From Macrostomum hystrix (taxonomy: Eukaryota; Platyhelminthes; Macrostomidae), in the NCBI GenBank assembly GCA_950097015.1, contig CATNEN010000003.1, positions 5,627,501 to 5,691,500 on the forward strand: 64,000 nucleotides of DNA, written 5' to 3'. Each line of letters opens with the position of its first letter. Within the stretch, counting starts at the first letter, position 1. A program made the position numbers and the translations under genes. Below, piece by piece: positions 47,017-59,400 of this stretch. Under the pieces are notes generated by a model. The model made no database searches and was not told the DNA's origin. It was given only the letters and a program-made list of their open reading frames with translations.

Positions 47017-47790
47017 CGCTGGGCTTTCCTAGAAAACCTGGGGTTTTTCGAGTTCGTTAATTTTACGGAGTAACGACTCTTTTAGCGTTCCTTTTTTATG
47101 AATATTTTGGCTTTTCTTTTATGTAGTGCAGGAGACACATGTAAGCGCATATCGTTAAAAAAGTAACGTTACTAGCGTTAATTATTTATTTAAAAAGCGT
47201 AACCTGTAATATTTCAAATTTTAAATCAATTTATTTCCTTTTTAACAGTAGCATCATTGCCAAACGATATAGTGAATAGCGTTAATTGTATTTGATGTAT
47301 CAGTTCACTTACTATTTCCTGTTGTGTATGCAACAAATAGTTACTTTCTATACTTTTTCTGACAAGAAAATTTGCTTGCGTACATTTCGTCGTTACTTTT
47401 TAATATCTTCTTTCGCTAAATTTTCGCAGAATTTAATATTTACTAATGTAGCTGCTACAGGTTAGTAAATTGCTATTAACGTACGTATTACTCGTAAAAA
47501 GTAACGGAATATAAAACTATTTCTCATAGAAAAGTTTTTTTGGGAACCTTTGTAATTGTTTGTGCTTGTGTATTTCATGTTTAAAAAGCAGAAATTAAAT
47601 TATTATTAACTGCAGTTTTACAATGACACATAATTTATTTACAACGTTAAGCTTGACTTGCAATGTACGCCAAACGAATATTTATCCAACGAGTTAGTTA
47701 GCAACTTCACAAATAAAATGCCAACTTAACTGCAACAATGTCAGCGAGAAAATATTGGAGACAAAAAATTAGAATGCATGAGAATGAAAA
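47017..47790. other. AT-rich 3' flank between convergent genes
   Basis: No gene recognised. It lies between the plus-strand ankyrin gene and the minus-strand PRPF31. An AATAAA at about 47712 is a candidate signal. Confidence 0.4.
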
Positions 47791-48490
47791 CCAACTCTCA
47801 CTCCTCTAATCTCATGTCTCACTCCTCTAATCTCATGTCTCACTCCTCTAATCTCATGTCTCACTCCTCTAATCTCATGTCTCACTCCTCTAATCTCATG
47901 TCTCACTCCTCTAATATCATGTCTCACTCCTCTAATCTCATGTCTCACTCCTCTAATCTCATGTCTCACTCCTAATCTCATGTCTCACTCCTCTAATCTC
48001 ATGTCTTACAACTCTAATCTCATGTCTCACTCCCCAATCGCATGTCTCACTATCAAATCTCATGTCTCACTCCTTAAATCTCATGTCTCACTCCTCTAAT
48101 CTCATGTCTCACTCCCCAATCTCATGTCTCACTCCTCTAATCTCATGTCTCACTCCCCAATCTCATGTCTCACTCCTCTAATCTCATGTCTCACTCCTTA
48201 AATCTCATGTCTCACTCCTCTAATCTCATGTCTCACTCCTTAAATCTCATGTCTCACTCCTCTAATCTCATGTCTCACTCCTTAAATCTCATGTCTCACT
48301 CCTCTAATCTCATGTCTCACTCCCCATTCTCATGTCTCACTATCAAATCTCATGTCTCACTCCTCTAATCTATTGTCTCACTCCTCTAATCTCATCTCTC
48401 ACTCCCCAATCTCATGTCTTACTACCAAATCTCATGTCTCACTCCCTAATTTCGAGTCTCACTCTCTCTAATCTCATGTCCCACTCTCAC
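47790..48490. repeat. 21-bp minisatellite 3' of PRPF31
   Basis: About 33 units contain CTCATGTCTCACTCCTCTAA, with CCCCAATCT, TATCAAAT and CTTAAATCT variants. A run of alternating CTCTAATCT/CTTAAATCT units at 48165-48310 suggests a two-unit amplification. Confidence 0.95.
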
Positions 48491-48587
48491 TGTCCGATCA
48501 CGCATCTCTCGCACTGAATCAAGTGTCCGTACCAGTTGAATCTCTGCTACACTATCAACAGTTTGAGGCTAAGATTCGACTATTCAT

Positions 48588-51500
48588 TCAGCTCTTCGAA
48601 GATGACGGCCCGCCGCTGGCAGCCGCCCGCTTAGCCGCGCCCAGGAGGTCGGTGCCCACGTGAAAGAATGTACTTTTAGTGCCAAAGTACTTGGCATTAG
48701 CCGCCTCATCTTCGGCGGATCTTTCCGACGCCTTCGGGTTGACAATCTCGAGGCCCTGTACTGGGGTGAAGGCCACGGAGGAAACCGTGCCGCTGACTGG
48801 TCGCCTGATGGTGCTGGCGCCTCCGTGCAGCTGACTGTGCAGATGCTGCCGCTGCTGCTGCTGCTGCTGCCGTTGCAGCTTCTGGGCTAGAGACTTTGAC
48901 ACTCGCGCTTTGGTCTTGGCGTCGGCCACCGGGGCTCTAATTCTGCCGCTGGACGATCGACCGAGGGTGCCGAGAGAGAAGCCGAGATCCTCCTGATAGG
49001 CGTCATCCTGGAGATGATTGAGGATAAATTGGGATTTTTTTATTTGGGACTGGTATTTGATTTTTTAAAGACAATGGCACTGGCTTAGAGATATAACACG
49101 GGATTAAAGGGGATTAATGTTACATTGGATTAGCAAAATAACACGTTGGATAAAGGAACTCACATTGGGGATTAGGGAATGCCAAAGTGGATTAGGGATT
49201 GCCAAAGTGGATTAGGGATTGTCAAACTGGATTAGGGAATGTCCAAGTGGATTAGGGATTGTAAAAGTGGATTAGGGATAGTAAAAGTGGATTAAGGATT
49301 GTAAAAGTGGATTAAGGATTGTAAAATTTCATTAGGGAATGTCAAATTGGATTAGGGAATGTTAAACTGGATTATGAATTAACATCATATATTAGAAATA
49401 AATAACATAACGGATTATGATAAAGCAACAAGGGATTGGGAAAACGACACAAGGGATAATGTGCAAATATATAATACAGAAAGGAAAGCAGATTAAGAGA
49501 ACGGCAGTGAACTGTCGCACCTGAATGTCGCCAAAGTTAATCCGGTTGGCTGCCTTGCGCATCTCTGTCATGCCGAGGCGCTCCTTCATCTTGCGGTGCC
49601 GTCTGCCGCCGCGCTTCTTCGACGGCGGATCAATTGGGACGCTCAGAGGCTTCACCTGAGTGAGGCAGGTGAGAGACAGGCGTGTGGTAGCATCATAGCA
49701 CCTATAATTACTGCAGACAAATAGGTTTAATTTAGAGTGACTTTCTGAGCAGCTCATTGAATCAGAGTGACACTTTAGGGATATCATTAAATCAGAGCGA
49801 CATTTTGAGCATCTCATTGAATCAGAGTGACATTTTGATCTCATTGAATCAGAGTGATATTTTGAGCAGCTTATTGAATCAGAGTGACATTTTGAGAATC
49901 CCATTAAATCAGAGCGACAATTTGAGAATTCCATGGAATCAGAGTGACATTTTGAGAATCCCATGGAATCAGGGTGACATTTTGAGCATCTCATTGAATC
50001 AGAGTGACATTTTGAGAATCCCATGGAATCAGAGTGACATTTTGAGAATCCCATGGAATCAGAGTGACATTTTGAGAATCCCATTAAATCAGAGCGACAA
50101 TTTAAGAATTCCATGGAATCAGAGTGACATTTTGAGAATCCCATGGAATCAGAGTGACATTTTGAGCATCTCATTGAATCAGAGTGACATTTTGAGAATC
50201 CCATGGAATCAGAGTGACACTTTAGGGATCTCATTAAATCAGAGCGACAATTTGAGAATTCCATGGAATCAGAGTGACATTTTGAGAATCCCATGGAATC
50301 AGAGTGACATTTTAAGGACTTTATAGTTTCCGGGTGACATTATGAGGCTCTTGTTAAATCAAAGTGACTCACTTGTTTTACCGGTGGAGGCTCGGTCAAT
50401 TTGTTAAACTTTTGCTCCAACTCCAAGTAGAGCTGCCGCCCTCTAGACCCGTCCGGTGCCTGGTGAAAATTGTCAACCCTGGCCGCTAAAGTACATTTGG
50501 CGGCAATCAGTTTAACAGCTTTGGCCCGCAGATCAGGTGGCAGCTCTTGTACATCTCTGCACTCGTACAGGTGACCCCGATGCAGACCCTGGGTGGCGCT
50601 GGAGAAACCCGAAAGTTGCTTGCGAGTGGAGCCAAGCACCTGGGATGGCGGGGTTTTATGGAATTTATCATCTGACCTGTCACACAGTTTATCATCTCAC
50701 CTGTCACACAGTTTATCATCTCACCTGTCACACAGTTTATCATCTCACCTGTCACACAGTTTATCATCACACCTGTCACGCAGTTTATCATCTCACCTGT
50801 CACGCAGTTTATCATCTCACCTGTCACACAGTTTATCATCTCACCTGTCACACAGTTTATCATCTCACCTGTCATACAGTTTATCATCACACCTGTCACA
50901 CAGTTTATCATCACACCTGTCACACAGTTTATCATCTCACCTGTCACACAGTTTATCATCTCACCTGTCACACAGTTTATCATCTCACCTGTCACACAGT
51001 TTATCATCTCACCTGTCACACAGTTTATCATCACACCTGTCACGCAGTTTATCATCTCACCTGTCACGCAGTTTATCATCTCACCTGTCACGCAGTTTAT
51101 TATCTCACCTGTCACACAGTTTATTATCTCACCTGTCACGCAGTTTATTATCTCACCTGTCACACAGTTTATCATCTCACCTGTCACACAGTTTATCATC
51201 TCACCTGTCACGCAGTTTATCATCTCACCTGTCACACAGTTTATCATCTCACCTGTCACGCAGTTTATCATCTCACCTGTCACGCAGTTTATCATCTCAC
51301 CTGTCACACAGTTTATCATCTCACCTGTCACACAGTTTATTATCTCACCTGTCACGCAGTTTATTATCTCACCTGTCACACAGTTTATTATCTCACCTGT
51401 CACGCAGTTTATCATCTCACCTGTCACACAGTTTATCATCTCACCTGTCACACAGTTTATCATCTCACCTGTCACACAGTTTATCATCTCACCTGTCACA

Positions 51501-53492
51501 CAGTTTATCATCTCACCTGTCACACAGTTTATCATCTCACCTGTCACACAGTTTATCATCTCACCTGTCACGCAGTTTATTATCTCACCTGTCACACAGT
51601 TTATTATCTCACCTGTCACGCAGTTTTATTATCTCACCTGTCACACAGTTTATCATCTCACCTGTCACACAGTTTATCATCTCACCTGTCACACAGTTTA
51701 TCATCTCACCTGTCACACAGTTTATCATCTCACCTGTCACACAGTTTATCATCTCACCTGTCACGCAGTTTATCATCTCACCTGTCACACAGTTTATCAT
51801 CTCACCTGTCACACAGTTTATCATCTCACCTGTCACACAGTTTATCATCTCACCTGTCACACAGTTTATCATCTCACCTGTCAAAGCACACTAGATTAGC
51901 CGTCAAGGTATTACAAATGAAAGTGAACCATCTCTCTGGTCAAATTACATATCTTATGTTCTCAGGCATCATAATTCTCACCTGAATATTGCAGCTGGGC
52001 ATGCGAATGAGTGCAGACAGACCGCCAGCTGAGCCCAATAATTTGGCAGCCACTGAGGCGCCAACAACTGCAGACAAATTCGGCGCAATGAGCTGCATTC
52101 GCGACTCAACATAGCCAATGATTTGTTCCCTACGCATTAGCAGACTAGTGGCCATGTCGCAGGCCTCCATAATCCATTCTAGTTCCTGATCGGATAATCG
52201 AATGCCCTGGGTAGTTGAGGCTGTCACAGACACAACCATGATAGTAGCCGGTGCAAGGTAGGGTCTCAGAATGCCGGGACATTTCGATCGCTCCAACGGT
52301 TCGTTGCCCAATTGTCGAACAGTCTGCAAATATTCCACATGCGACGGGACCAGTGTTTCTAATTCGGGAAATCTAGCCGAATAGCGATCGCGGCAGTAGC
52401 GATAAATAATGTGAATTTCGTCGTCTATTTTGACGGCCAGATTATTGGCTTCGACAATTAGCTGGTATTCGGGATCGGCTTCTACCTGGATGGGAGGAAA
52501 AACAATAGATTGAGAAAGATTTATAAAACAATGCTGCCGATATGTATTGAAATACTCTTTTTCGCAACAGCTAATAAAAACCATAAACCAAAAAACAACG
52601 CCGATATGTATCGAAAAACTTATTTTCGTAACTGTTAATAAAAACCATAACAAAATAAAAAAAACAACGCCGATTTGTATTGAAAAACTATTCTTGTAAC
52701 AGGTTATAAAAAACCCTACCTAAATAAAAACGATGCCGATATGTATTGAAAAACTATTCTTGTAATAGGTTATAAAAAACCCTACCTAAATAAAAACAAT
52801 GCCGATATGTATTGAAAAACTCGAATTAGAAAAACTGTCGTTTCGTATCGAAAAATACTAGCTTCCCGACAGGTAATAAAAATACTATATATAAGCATCA
52901 TGCCGATATGTATTGAAAAACATAAAAATAGAAAAAGAATCAATGTCTCTACGTATCGAAACACCAAGCAAGCGACTTAAAAATGCCGATATGTATTGAA
53001 CTAATTTTGCTAAAAGTAAAAATAGGCTACTTTACAACAACCATATAGAATTATGTCTCATAATGTCTCATAACCTTTTAACGAATGACCGGTATATTTA
53101 ATAGGAAACTAGATCTCGTTTTTAATCATACTTGTTGTTAAATTCAGCTCTTGTTTAACCATCCTATATGTATCGAAAAAAACGTATGAGACTTAAACAC
53201 TTACCGGCCCTTGTATCTCGCTAGCCTGCCTCCGAGGCCCCGAATCGAAGGCTTCAATCTGTTGCAACACTCTGGCCAGCTGCTGACTGTCGCTAAGGCG
53301 AGCCACCGACTGCACTGGCCCTACTGTGGCGGAGGCGGCCACTGCGGCGGCTGCGGCGGCAGCAGCGGCGGCGGCGGTTGAATCGTTGCCAGCCGCATAA
53401 TCAGCTGCGTCCATTGGCTCCTCTTTGATGGCATCCGCGGCAGCTGAGGCTGTTTCCTCTAGATCAGCTAGAAGCTCTTCAGTTAAAGACAT
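48588..53492 (-). CDS. PRPF31: Pre-mRNA processing factor 31 (U4 snRNP, NOP domain)
   Basis: Five minus-strand exons, 53492-53205, 52485-51982, 50639-50373, 49655-49521 and 49007-48588, join in phase 0 to 537 aa (human about 499). Family blocks are clear: MSLTEELLADLEE at the start, PEYQLIVEANNLAV, RFPELETLVP, ATIMVVSVTASTTQG, EACDMA, ESRMQLIAPNLSAVVGAS, RMPSCNIQVLGSTRK, LPPDLRAKAVKLIAAKCTL, EPPPVKQVKPL, the basic KKRGGRRHRKMKERLG (nuclear signal), YQEDLGFSLG and SSVAFTPVQGLEIVNP. It bridges the 15.5K protein and U4 snRNA and is needed to form the U4/U6.U5 tri-snRNP in the nucleus. The acidic N-terminal stretch of vertebrates is replaced by an Ala-rich run, and a Gln run lies in the C-terminal part. 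All four introns contain private tandem repeats. Confidence 0.96.
49150..49385. repeat. ~20-bp minisatellite in PRPF31 intron 4
   Basis: About 11 units of GGATTAGGGATTGTAAAAGT and variants. Confidence 0.9.
49745..50335. repeat. 30-bp minisatellite in PRPF31 intron 3
   Basis: About 20 units contain GGAATCAGAGTGACATTTTG. It ends about 35 bp from the donor of exon 3, and the donor-proximal intron sequence (TCACTTTGATTTAAC on the minus strand) resembles the unit. Confidence 0.95.
50680..51890. repeat. 24-bp minisatellite in PRPF31 intron 2
   Basis: About 50 units. In PRPF31 orientation each unit contains GACAGGTGAGATGATAAACT, that is, a CAG|GTGAGAT donor-like word. All units are open on both strands. 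Confidence 0.97.
52510..52995. repeat. ~65-bp degenerate tandem repeat in PRPF31 intron 1
   Basis: About seven units each begin near ATGCCGATATGTATTGAAAA, followed by AACTATTCTTGTAA and TAAAAACC segments with substitutions. A further match at about 53165 (TATGTATCGAAAAAA) lies by the exon 1 donor. Confidence 0.85.
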
Positions 53493-53594
53493 TGCAGCTA
53501 TGAGATCTGAAAACGGTTTGGAAAATATATTACATGAGTTAAATAGTTAGGAAATGAAAGAATCGTTAGGGATAGAAAGCAAAGGAGAGAGGAG

Positions 53595-54560
53595 AAAGAA
53601 TAGGAGTTGGAGAGAGCTGAGGGGAGAGAGCTGAGGGGAGAGAGCTGAGGGAGAGAGCTGAGGGAGAGAGCTGAGGGAAGAGAAGAGAGCGATAGGGAGA
53701 GTAAAGGGAAGAGAGCGGAAGAGAGAGTAAAGGGGAGAGGGCGGAAGGGAGAGTAAAGGGGAGAGGGCGGAAGGGAGAGTAAAGGGGAGAGGGCAGACGG
53801 GAGAATATAGGGGAGATGGCGGAAGGGAGAGTAAAGGGAAGAGAGCGGAAGAGAGAGTAAAGGGGAGAGGGCGGAAGGGAGAGTAAAGGGGAGAGGGCGG
53901 ACGGGAGAATAAAGGGAAGAGGGCGGAAGGGAGAGTAAAGGGGATAGGGCGGAAGGGAGAATATAGGGGAGAGGGCGGAAGGGAGAGTAAAGGGGAGAGG
54001 GCGGAAGAGAGAGTAAAGGGGAGAGGGCGGAAGGGAGAATATAGGGGAGAGGGCGGAAGGGAGAGTAAAGGGGAGAGGGCGGAAGAGAGAGTAAAGGGGA
54101 GAGGGCGGAAGGGAGAATAAAGGGGAGAGGGCGGAAGGGAGAGTAAAGGGGAGAGGGCGGAAGGGAGAGTAAAGGGGAGAGGGCGGAAGGGAGAGTAAAG
54201 GGGAGAGGGCGGAAGAGAGAGTAAAGGGGAGAGGGCGGAAGGGAGAATAAAGGGGAGAGGGCGGAAGGGAGAGTAAAGGGGAGAGGGCGGAAGGGAGAGT
54301 AAAGGGGAGAGGGCGGAAGGGAGAGTAAAGGGGAGAGGGCGGAAGAGAGAGTAAAGGGGAGAGGGCGGAAGAGAGAGTAAAGGGGAGAGGGCGGAAGGGA
54401 GAGTAAAGGGGAGAGGGCGGAAGGGAGAATATAGGGGAGAGGGCGGAAGGGAGAGTAAAGGGGAGAGGGCGGAAGGGAGAGTAAAGGGGAGAGGGCGGAA
54501 GGGAGAGTAAAGGGGAGAGGGCGGAAGGGAAGAGAGCGGAAGGGAAGAGAGAGAAGGGCG
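53595..54560. repeat. 26-bp purine-rich minisatellite upstream of PRPF31
   Basis: About 35 units contain GAGTAAAGGGGAGAGGGCGG. It begins about 100 bp 5' of the PRPF31 ATG and is almost pure purine on the plus strand, so it may adopt unusual structure. Confidence 0.95.
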
Positions 54561-55190
54561 AGAGACAGAATATAGGCTAAGTAGGGTATTTTAAATGGAG
54601 CTGGAAGATGAGTTAGTCCTTGGATTCAAGGTTATAGTTTTTAACTAGAAGGTAAACCGACCGCCGGTAACAAAGATTCCCCAAAAAGAAAATAAAACCC
54701 AGCAAAAATAATATTAAATTTCAGTTATATTTTCCTTTTCTTTATTAAAACTTGCTCAAGGAAACTGAGAAATAAAAATAGACAATAACAAAATGTCAAC
54801 CGATTTTCGATTGGTTGAAACAAAAAGAAAGGATAAATCGTTATTACGTAAAAAAGTTATATCGCAAAGTTACGAAATACGCTTAGAACACTCCTCATTA
54901 CAGTAGCATAGAAGAATAATTAAAACAGGCATTTAAAAATGTGCTTACTGAATAATATATTTTATCTTGCGTTAATCATTTTTTATGAAAAAAAAAAGGC
55001 CGATAATTGACACTTATTGATTGCGACAGTTATTATCAAAGCTACAAAGCTAAATTAATATTGTGTGCGTTGGAATTAAAAAAGCAAAACAAAATAAAAT
55101 TTATCATGATAGAAAATACACAACTGAGCATGTGAATGTATGTTACTGGCACAGAACTTTCCGTCGAAATATAAAAACATAAATTACCAG
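54561..55190. other. AT-rich intergenic DNA
   Basis: No gene recognised. Confidence 0.45.
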
Positions 55191-55194
55191 CAAT

Positions 55195-55690
55195 GACCAA
55201 ATCTGACAGATATCTACCTATCTACCATAGATATCTACCAATCTGACATAGATATCTACCATTCTAACATATATATCTACCAATCTGACATAAATATCTA
55301 CCATTCTAACATATATATCTACCAATCTGACATAAATATCTACCATTCTAACATAGATATCTACCAATCTGACATAGATATCTACCAATATGACACAGAT
55401 ATCTACCAATCTGCCATAGATATCTACCAATCTACCATAGATTTCTACCAATCTGACATACGAGTGGGCATAGATAGATAGGTAGATAGATCTCATACTG
55501 TCTCTCTCACTCTCCGATTCTCCGCGCTCCCTCCCGCTGTTTTAATTTTGTTTATTTTGTTCCCTACGTAGATATCTACCAATCTGACATAGATATCTAC
55601 CAATCTGACATAGATATCTACCAATCTGACATAGATTTCTACCAATCTGACATAGATATCTACCAATCTACCATAGATTTCTATTAGTAA
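55195..55690. repeat. 21-bp minisatellite between GCLC and PRPF31
   Basis: Units contain ATAGATATCTACCAATCTGA in two blocks (55195-55460 and 55570-55685), interrupted by about 110 bp of unrelated sequence. GATATC is palindromic in each unit. Confidence 0.93.
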
Positions 55691-56404
55691 TACACAGTCA
55701 TGGACTAATCTGAAATATATATTTCAAACTGCAATAACAGTATTTACTTAAGGGCTAATCTAGTGAAAAAATACTTACAAAATGAGCACACAATAACGTA
55801 ACGAACTTCTTTAAACGATTTCAAGCCAAGGAGAAACGTTAAATAGAAAAGTATATTAGCCAGCAAAAACAAACTTTGAATGAAAAATCACCCAAAGCAG
55901 TTTTGCAATGAATATAGAAAATCTAATTTGTCAAAGACAAAACAAAGAAAACAAAGACGCGGCTAATAATAAATACAGAGCAATTGATTACATTACATAA
56001 TGCACTACTAACTAGTCACAGCAGAGTAAGTAGTAAATGTATTAGGCAATTTATAAAACAACTATTTTCAATCGCAAACAAAAAATAAAATAATGGGCAA
56101 AAGATGAAAAAAAAGAGTTGTGAAAAAAAACTAATTTGCGCTCTCTAAGTCTAGGAATGACAGGACTTCTAAAAATAAAGATGTATATTTTCATAACTGG
56201 CATTCCGTAACTGCCGAGGTTTTACATTTTAAATAGTAAGCGTATTACACTACTAGCTGATAAGCTACTTAAGTAGTATACACAGAATCTTACTTAAATT
56301 AGTAAACTTACTATTAATTTTGCCCGAAAAAATGATTCAATGTCTCTATAATTTATAATGTCAATTTAGATTTGATCGCAAAACACGTCCGAACCGTCAA
56401 ACGA
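55691..56404. other. AT-rich 3' flank of GCLC
   Basis: No gene recognised. It probably includes the 3' UTR of GCLC. Confidence 0.45.
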
Positions 56405-59400
56405 TCATTTTTGCCCATTACGCCGGCTGTCCAAGTACAGTTCAGCGTCAGAGATTACCTGCGGCAGGGTGTCGCTAGTTTTACTGCAAGTGCATGCCAA
56501 TAATTCGTCCGGTTTATAGGCGCCATTGGTGATTTCCACGCATTTGGCTACGAGATCCGAGCTGATCTGCTCTGTGCAGCGGGAGTCGCGCTGATAGGCC
56601 GGGTGTTCAGTCACGAATCTGCGAATCCAGGCTGCGGTGGTCAGCAGCTCGCCTGCGGACAGACAGGTGGTCAGACAGGTGGACAGACAGGTGGACAGAC
56701 AGGTGGTCATACAGGTGGACACAGGTGGACAGACAGGTGGTCAGACAGGTGGTCAGAAAGGTGGACAGACAGGTGGACAGACAGGTGGACAGACAGGTGG
56801 ACAGACAGGTGGACAGACAGGTGGACAGACAGGTGGACAGACAGGTGGACAGACAGGTGGACAGTAGGTGGATGGGTGGACAGGTGGATGGGTGGACAGG
56901 TAGATGGATAGGAGTTTAAGTGGCGGACAGGCAGATAAATAGGTGGACAGGTAGATGGATAGGTGGACATGTGGACAGGTGGATAAATAGGTAAACAGGT
57001 AGATTGAAAGGAAAGGATATAAATAAGGTGTACACGTAGAGATAGATAGGCGAACAGGTAGAGATAGATAGGCGAACAGGTAGAGATAGATAGGCGAACA
57101 GGTAGAGATAGATAGGCGAACAGATAGAGATAGATAGGCGAACAGGTAGAGATAGATAGGCGAACAGGTAGAGATAGATAGGCGAACAGGTAGAGATAGA
57201 TAGGCGAACAGGTAGAGATAGATAGGCGAACAGATAGAGATAGATAGGCGAACAGATAGAGATAGATAGGCGAACAGATAGAGATAGATATAGATAGGTA
57301 GACAAGTACATACTTTTCAAGGTCGTAATAACTTCTAGTTAATTTTAATCCAGCATCAGCATAGAATGAAAAATTTGAATGTAGAAAATCAGTTATGTGA
57401 CTAAGAAAATGCTGCAGTCTAACAACACGTTTAGCATAGGATTAGCAACCTGAGACAAAATAACAAGCTTGAGACACAAGCACCAGATGAGTCACATTCA
57501 TATCGAAATTCAAAGGCGCAACGATACGAAAACTAAAAGGAGAAGTGAGGGGTGATACAGTGGGAGAAAGGGGAAGTGAGGGGTGATACAATGGGAGAAA
57601 GGGGAAGTGAGGGGTGATACAATGGGAGAAAGGGGAAGTGAGGGGTGATACAATGGGAGAAAGGGGAAGTGAGGGGTGATACAATGGGAGAAAGGGGAAG
57701 TGAGGGGTGATACAATGGGAGAAAGGGGGAATAGATGATATAATCGGAGGAAAGTGGAAGAGAAGATGAATTATATAATAGGAGAAAGGGGAAGTGTGGA
57801 TGATAGAATGGGAGAAAGGGGAAGAGAGGATGATAGAATGTGAGAAAGGGGAAGAGAGGATGATATAATCGGAGAAGAGGGAAGAGTGGGGGGATAGAAT
57901 GGGAGAAAAGGGAAGAGTAGGGGATAGAATGGGAGTAAGGGAAATGGTGAGAAGAGGATATAATGCGAAAAGCAAGGCTTACCGGAGGCACGCTTCTGAA
58001 TAAGGTTAAGATACTGGTTCAGGGTGCACATTGTATCTACATCGGTGTGACTCATGCTTAGGTACTGCCTAATCAGAGGTACAAGGCCAGGGAAGTCTTG
58101 GCCACCGTTGACAATTTCGTTCAGGGTGAACTCTTGCAGACCGGCTTGAACCAGTTCCGGATCGTTGTCGTACAGGTGGGCGCCGGAACGGAAATGGAAC
58201 TTCTGCCGCTTAACGGCGTCGCGCTGCTGGGCGCGGGCGAAGTTTTCGTCAACCTTTGGGAAATTTTTTTCATTGGATTCTAATTTATGATAAATTTATA
58301 AATTACGTTTCGATTAAGATAACCAGATTTGGGAAAATTAGGACTTCAAAGAACTAAAAGACAGATGTGTATACAGGTACAGACATGTATAAAGTGACAG
58401 ACAGGTAGGAGGGAGACAGATGAAGGGAAAGGAATGAGACAGACAGGCATGATACAGACAGGTATGAGACAGACAGGCATGATACAGACAGGTATGAGAC
58501 AGACAGGCATGATACAGACAGGTATGAGACAGACAGGCATGAGACAGACAGGTATGATACAGACAGGTATGAGACAGACAGGTATGATACAGACAGGTAT
58601 GAGACAGACAGGTATGATACAGACAGGTATGATACAGACAGGTATGAGACAGACAGGTATGAGACAGACAGGTATGAGACAGACAGGCATGAGACAGACA
58701 GGCATGAGACAGACAGGCATGAGACAGACAGGCATGAGACAGACAGGTATGATACAGACAGGTATGATACAGACAGGTATGAGACAGACAGGTATGATAC
58801 AGACAGGTATGAGACAGACAGGTATGAGACAGACAGGTATGAGACAGACAGGTATGAGACAGACAGGTATGAGACAGACAGGCATGAGACAGACAGGCAT
58901 GAGACAGACAGGCATGAGACAGACAGGCATGAGACAGACAGGTATGATACAGACAGGTATGAGACAGACAGGTATGAGACAGACAGGTATGATACAGACA
59001 GGTATGAGACAGACAGGTATGAGACAGACAGGTATGAGACAGACAGGTATGAGACAGACAGGTATGAGACAGACAGGCATGAGACAGACAGGCATGAGAC
59101 AGACAGGCATGAGACAGACAGGCATGAGACAGACAGGCATGAGACAGACAGGTATGAGACAGACAGGCATGAGACAGACAGGTATGAGACAGACAGGTAT
59201 GAGACAGACAGGCATGAGAACGACAGGTATTAGACAGACAGGTATGAGACAGACAGGTATGAGACAGACAGGCATGAGACAGACAGGCATGAGACAGACA
59301 GGCATGAGACAGACAGGTATGAGACAGACAGGCATGATACAGACAGGTATGAGACAGACAGGTATGATACAGACAAGTATGAGACAGACAGGCATGAGAC

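Noticed and set aside
50507..51985. Open frames of 370-482 codons across the 24-bp array
   Set aside because: By-product of the stop-free 24-bp period in PRPF31 intron 2, on both strands and in several frames.
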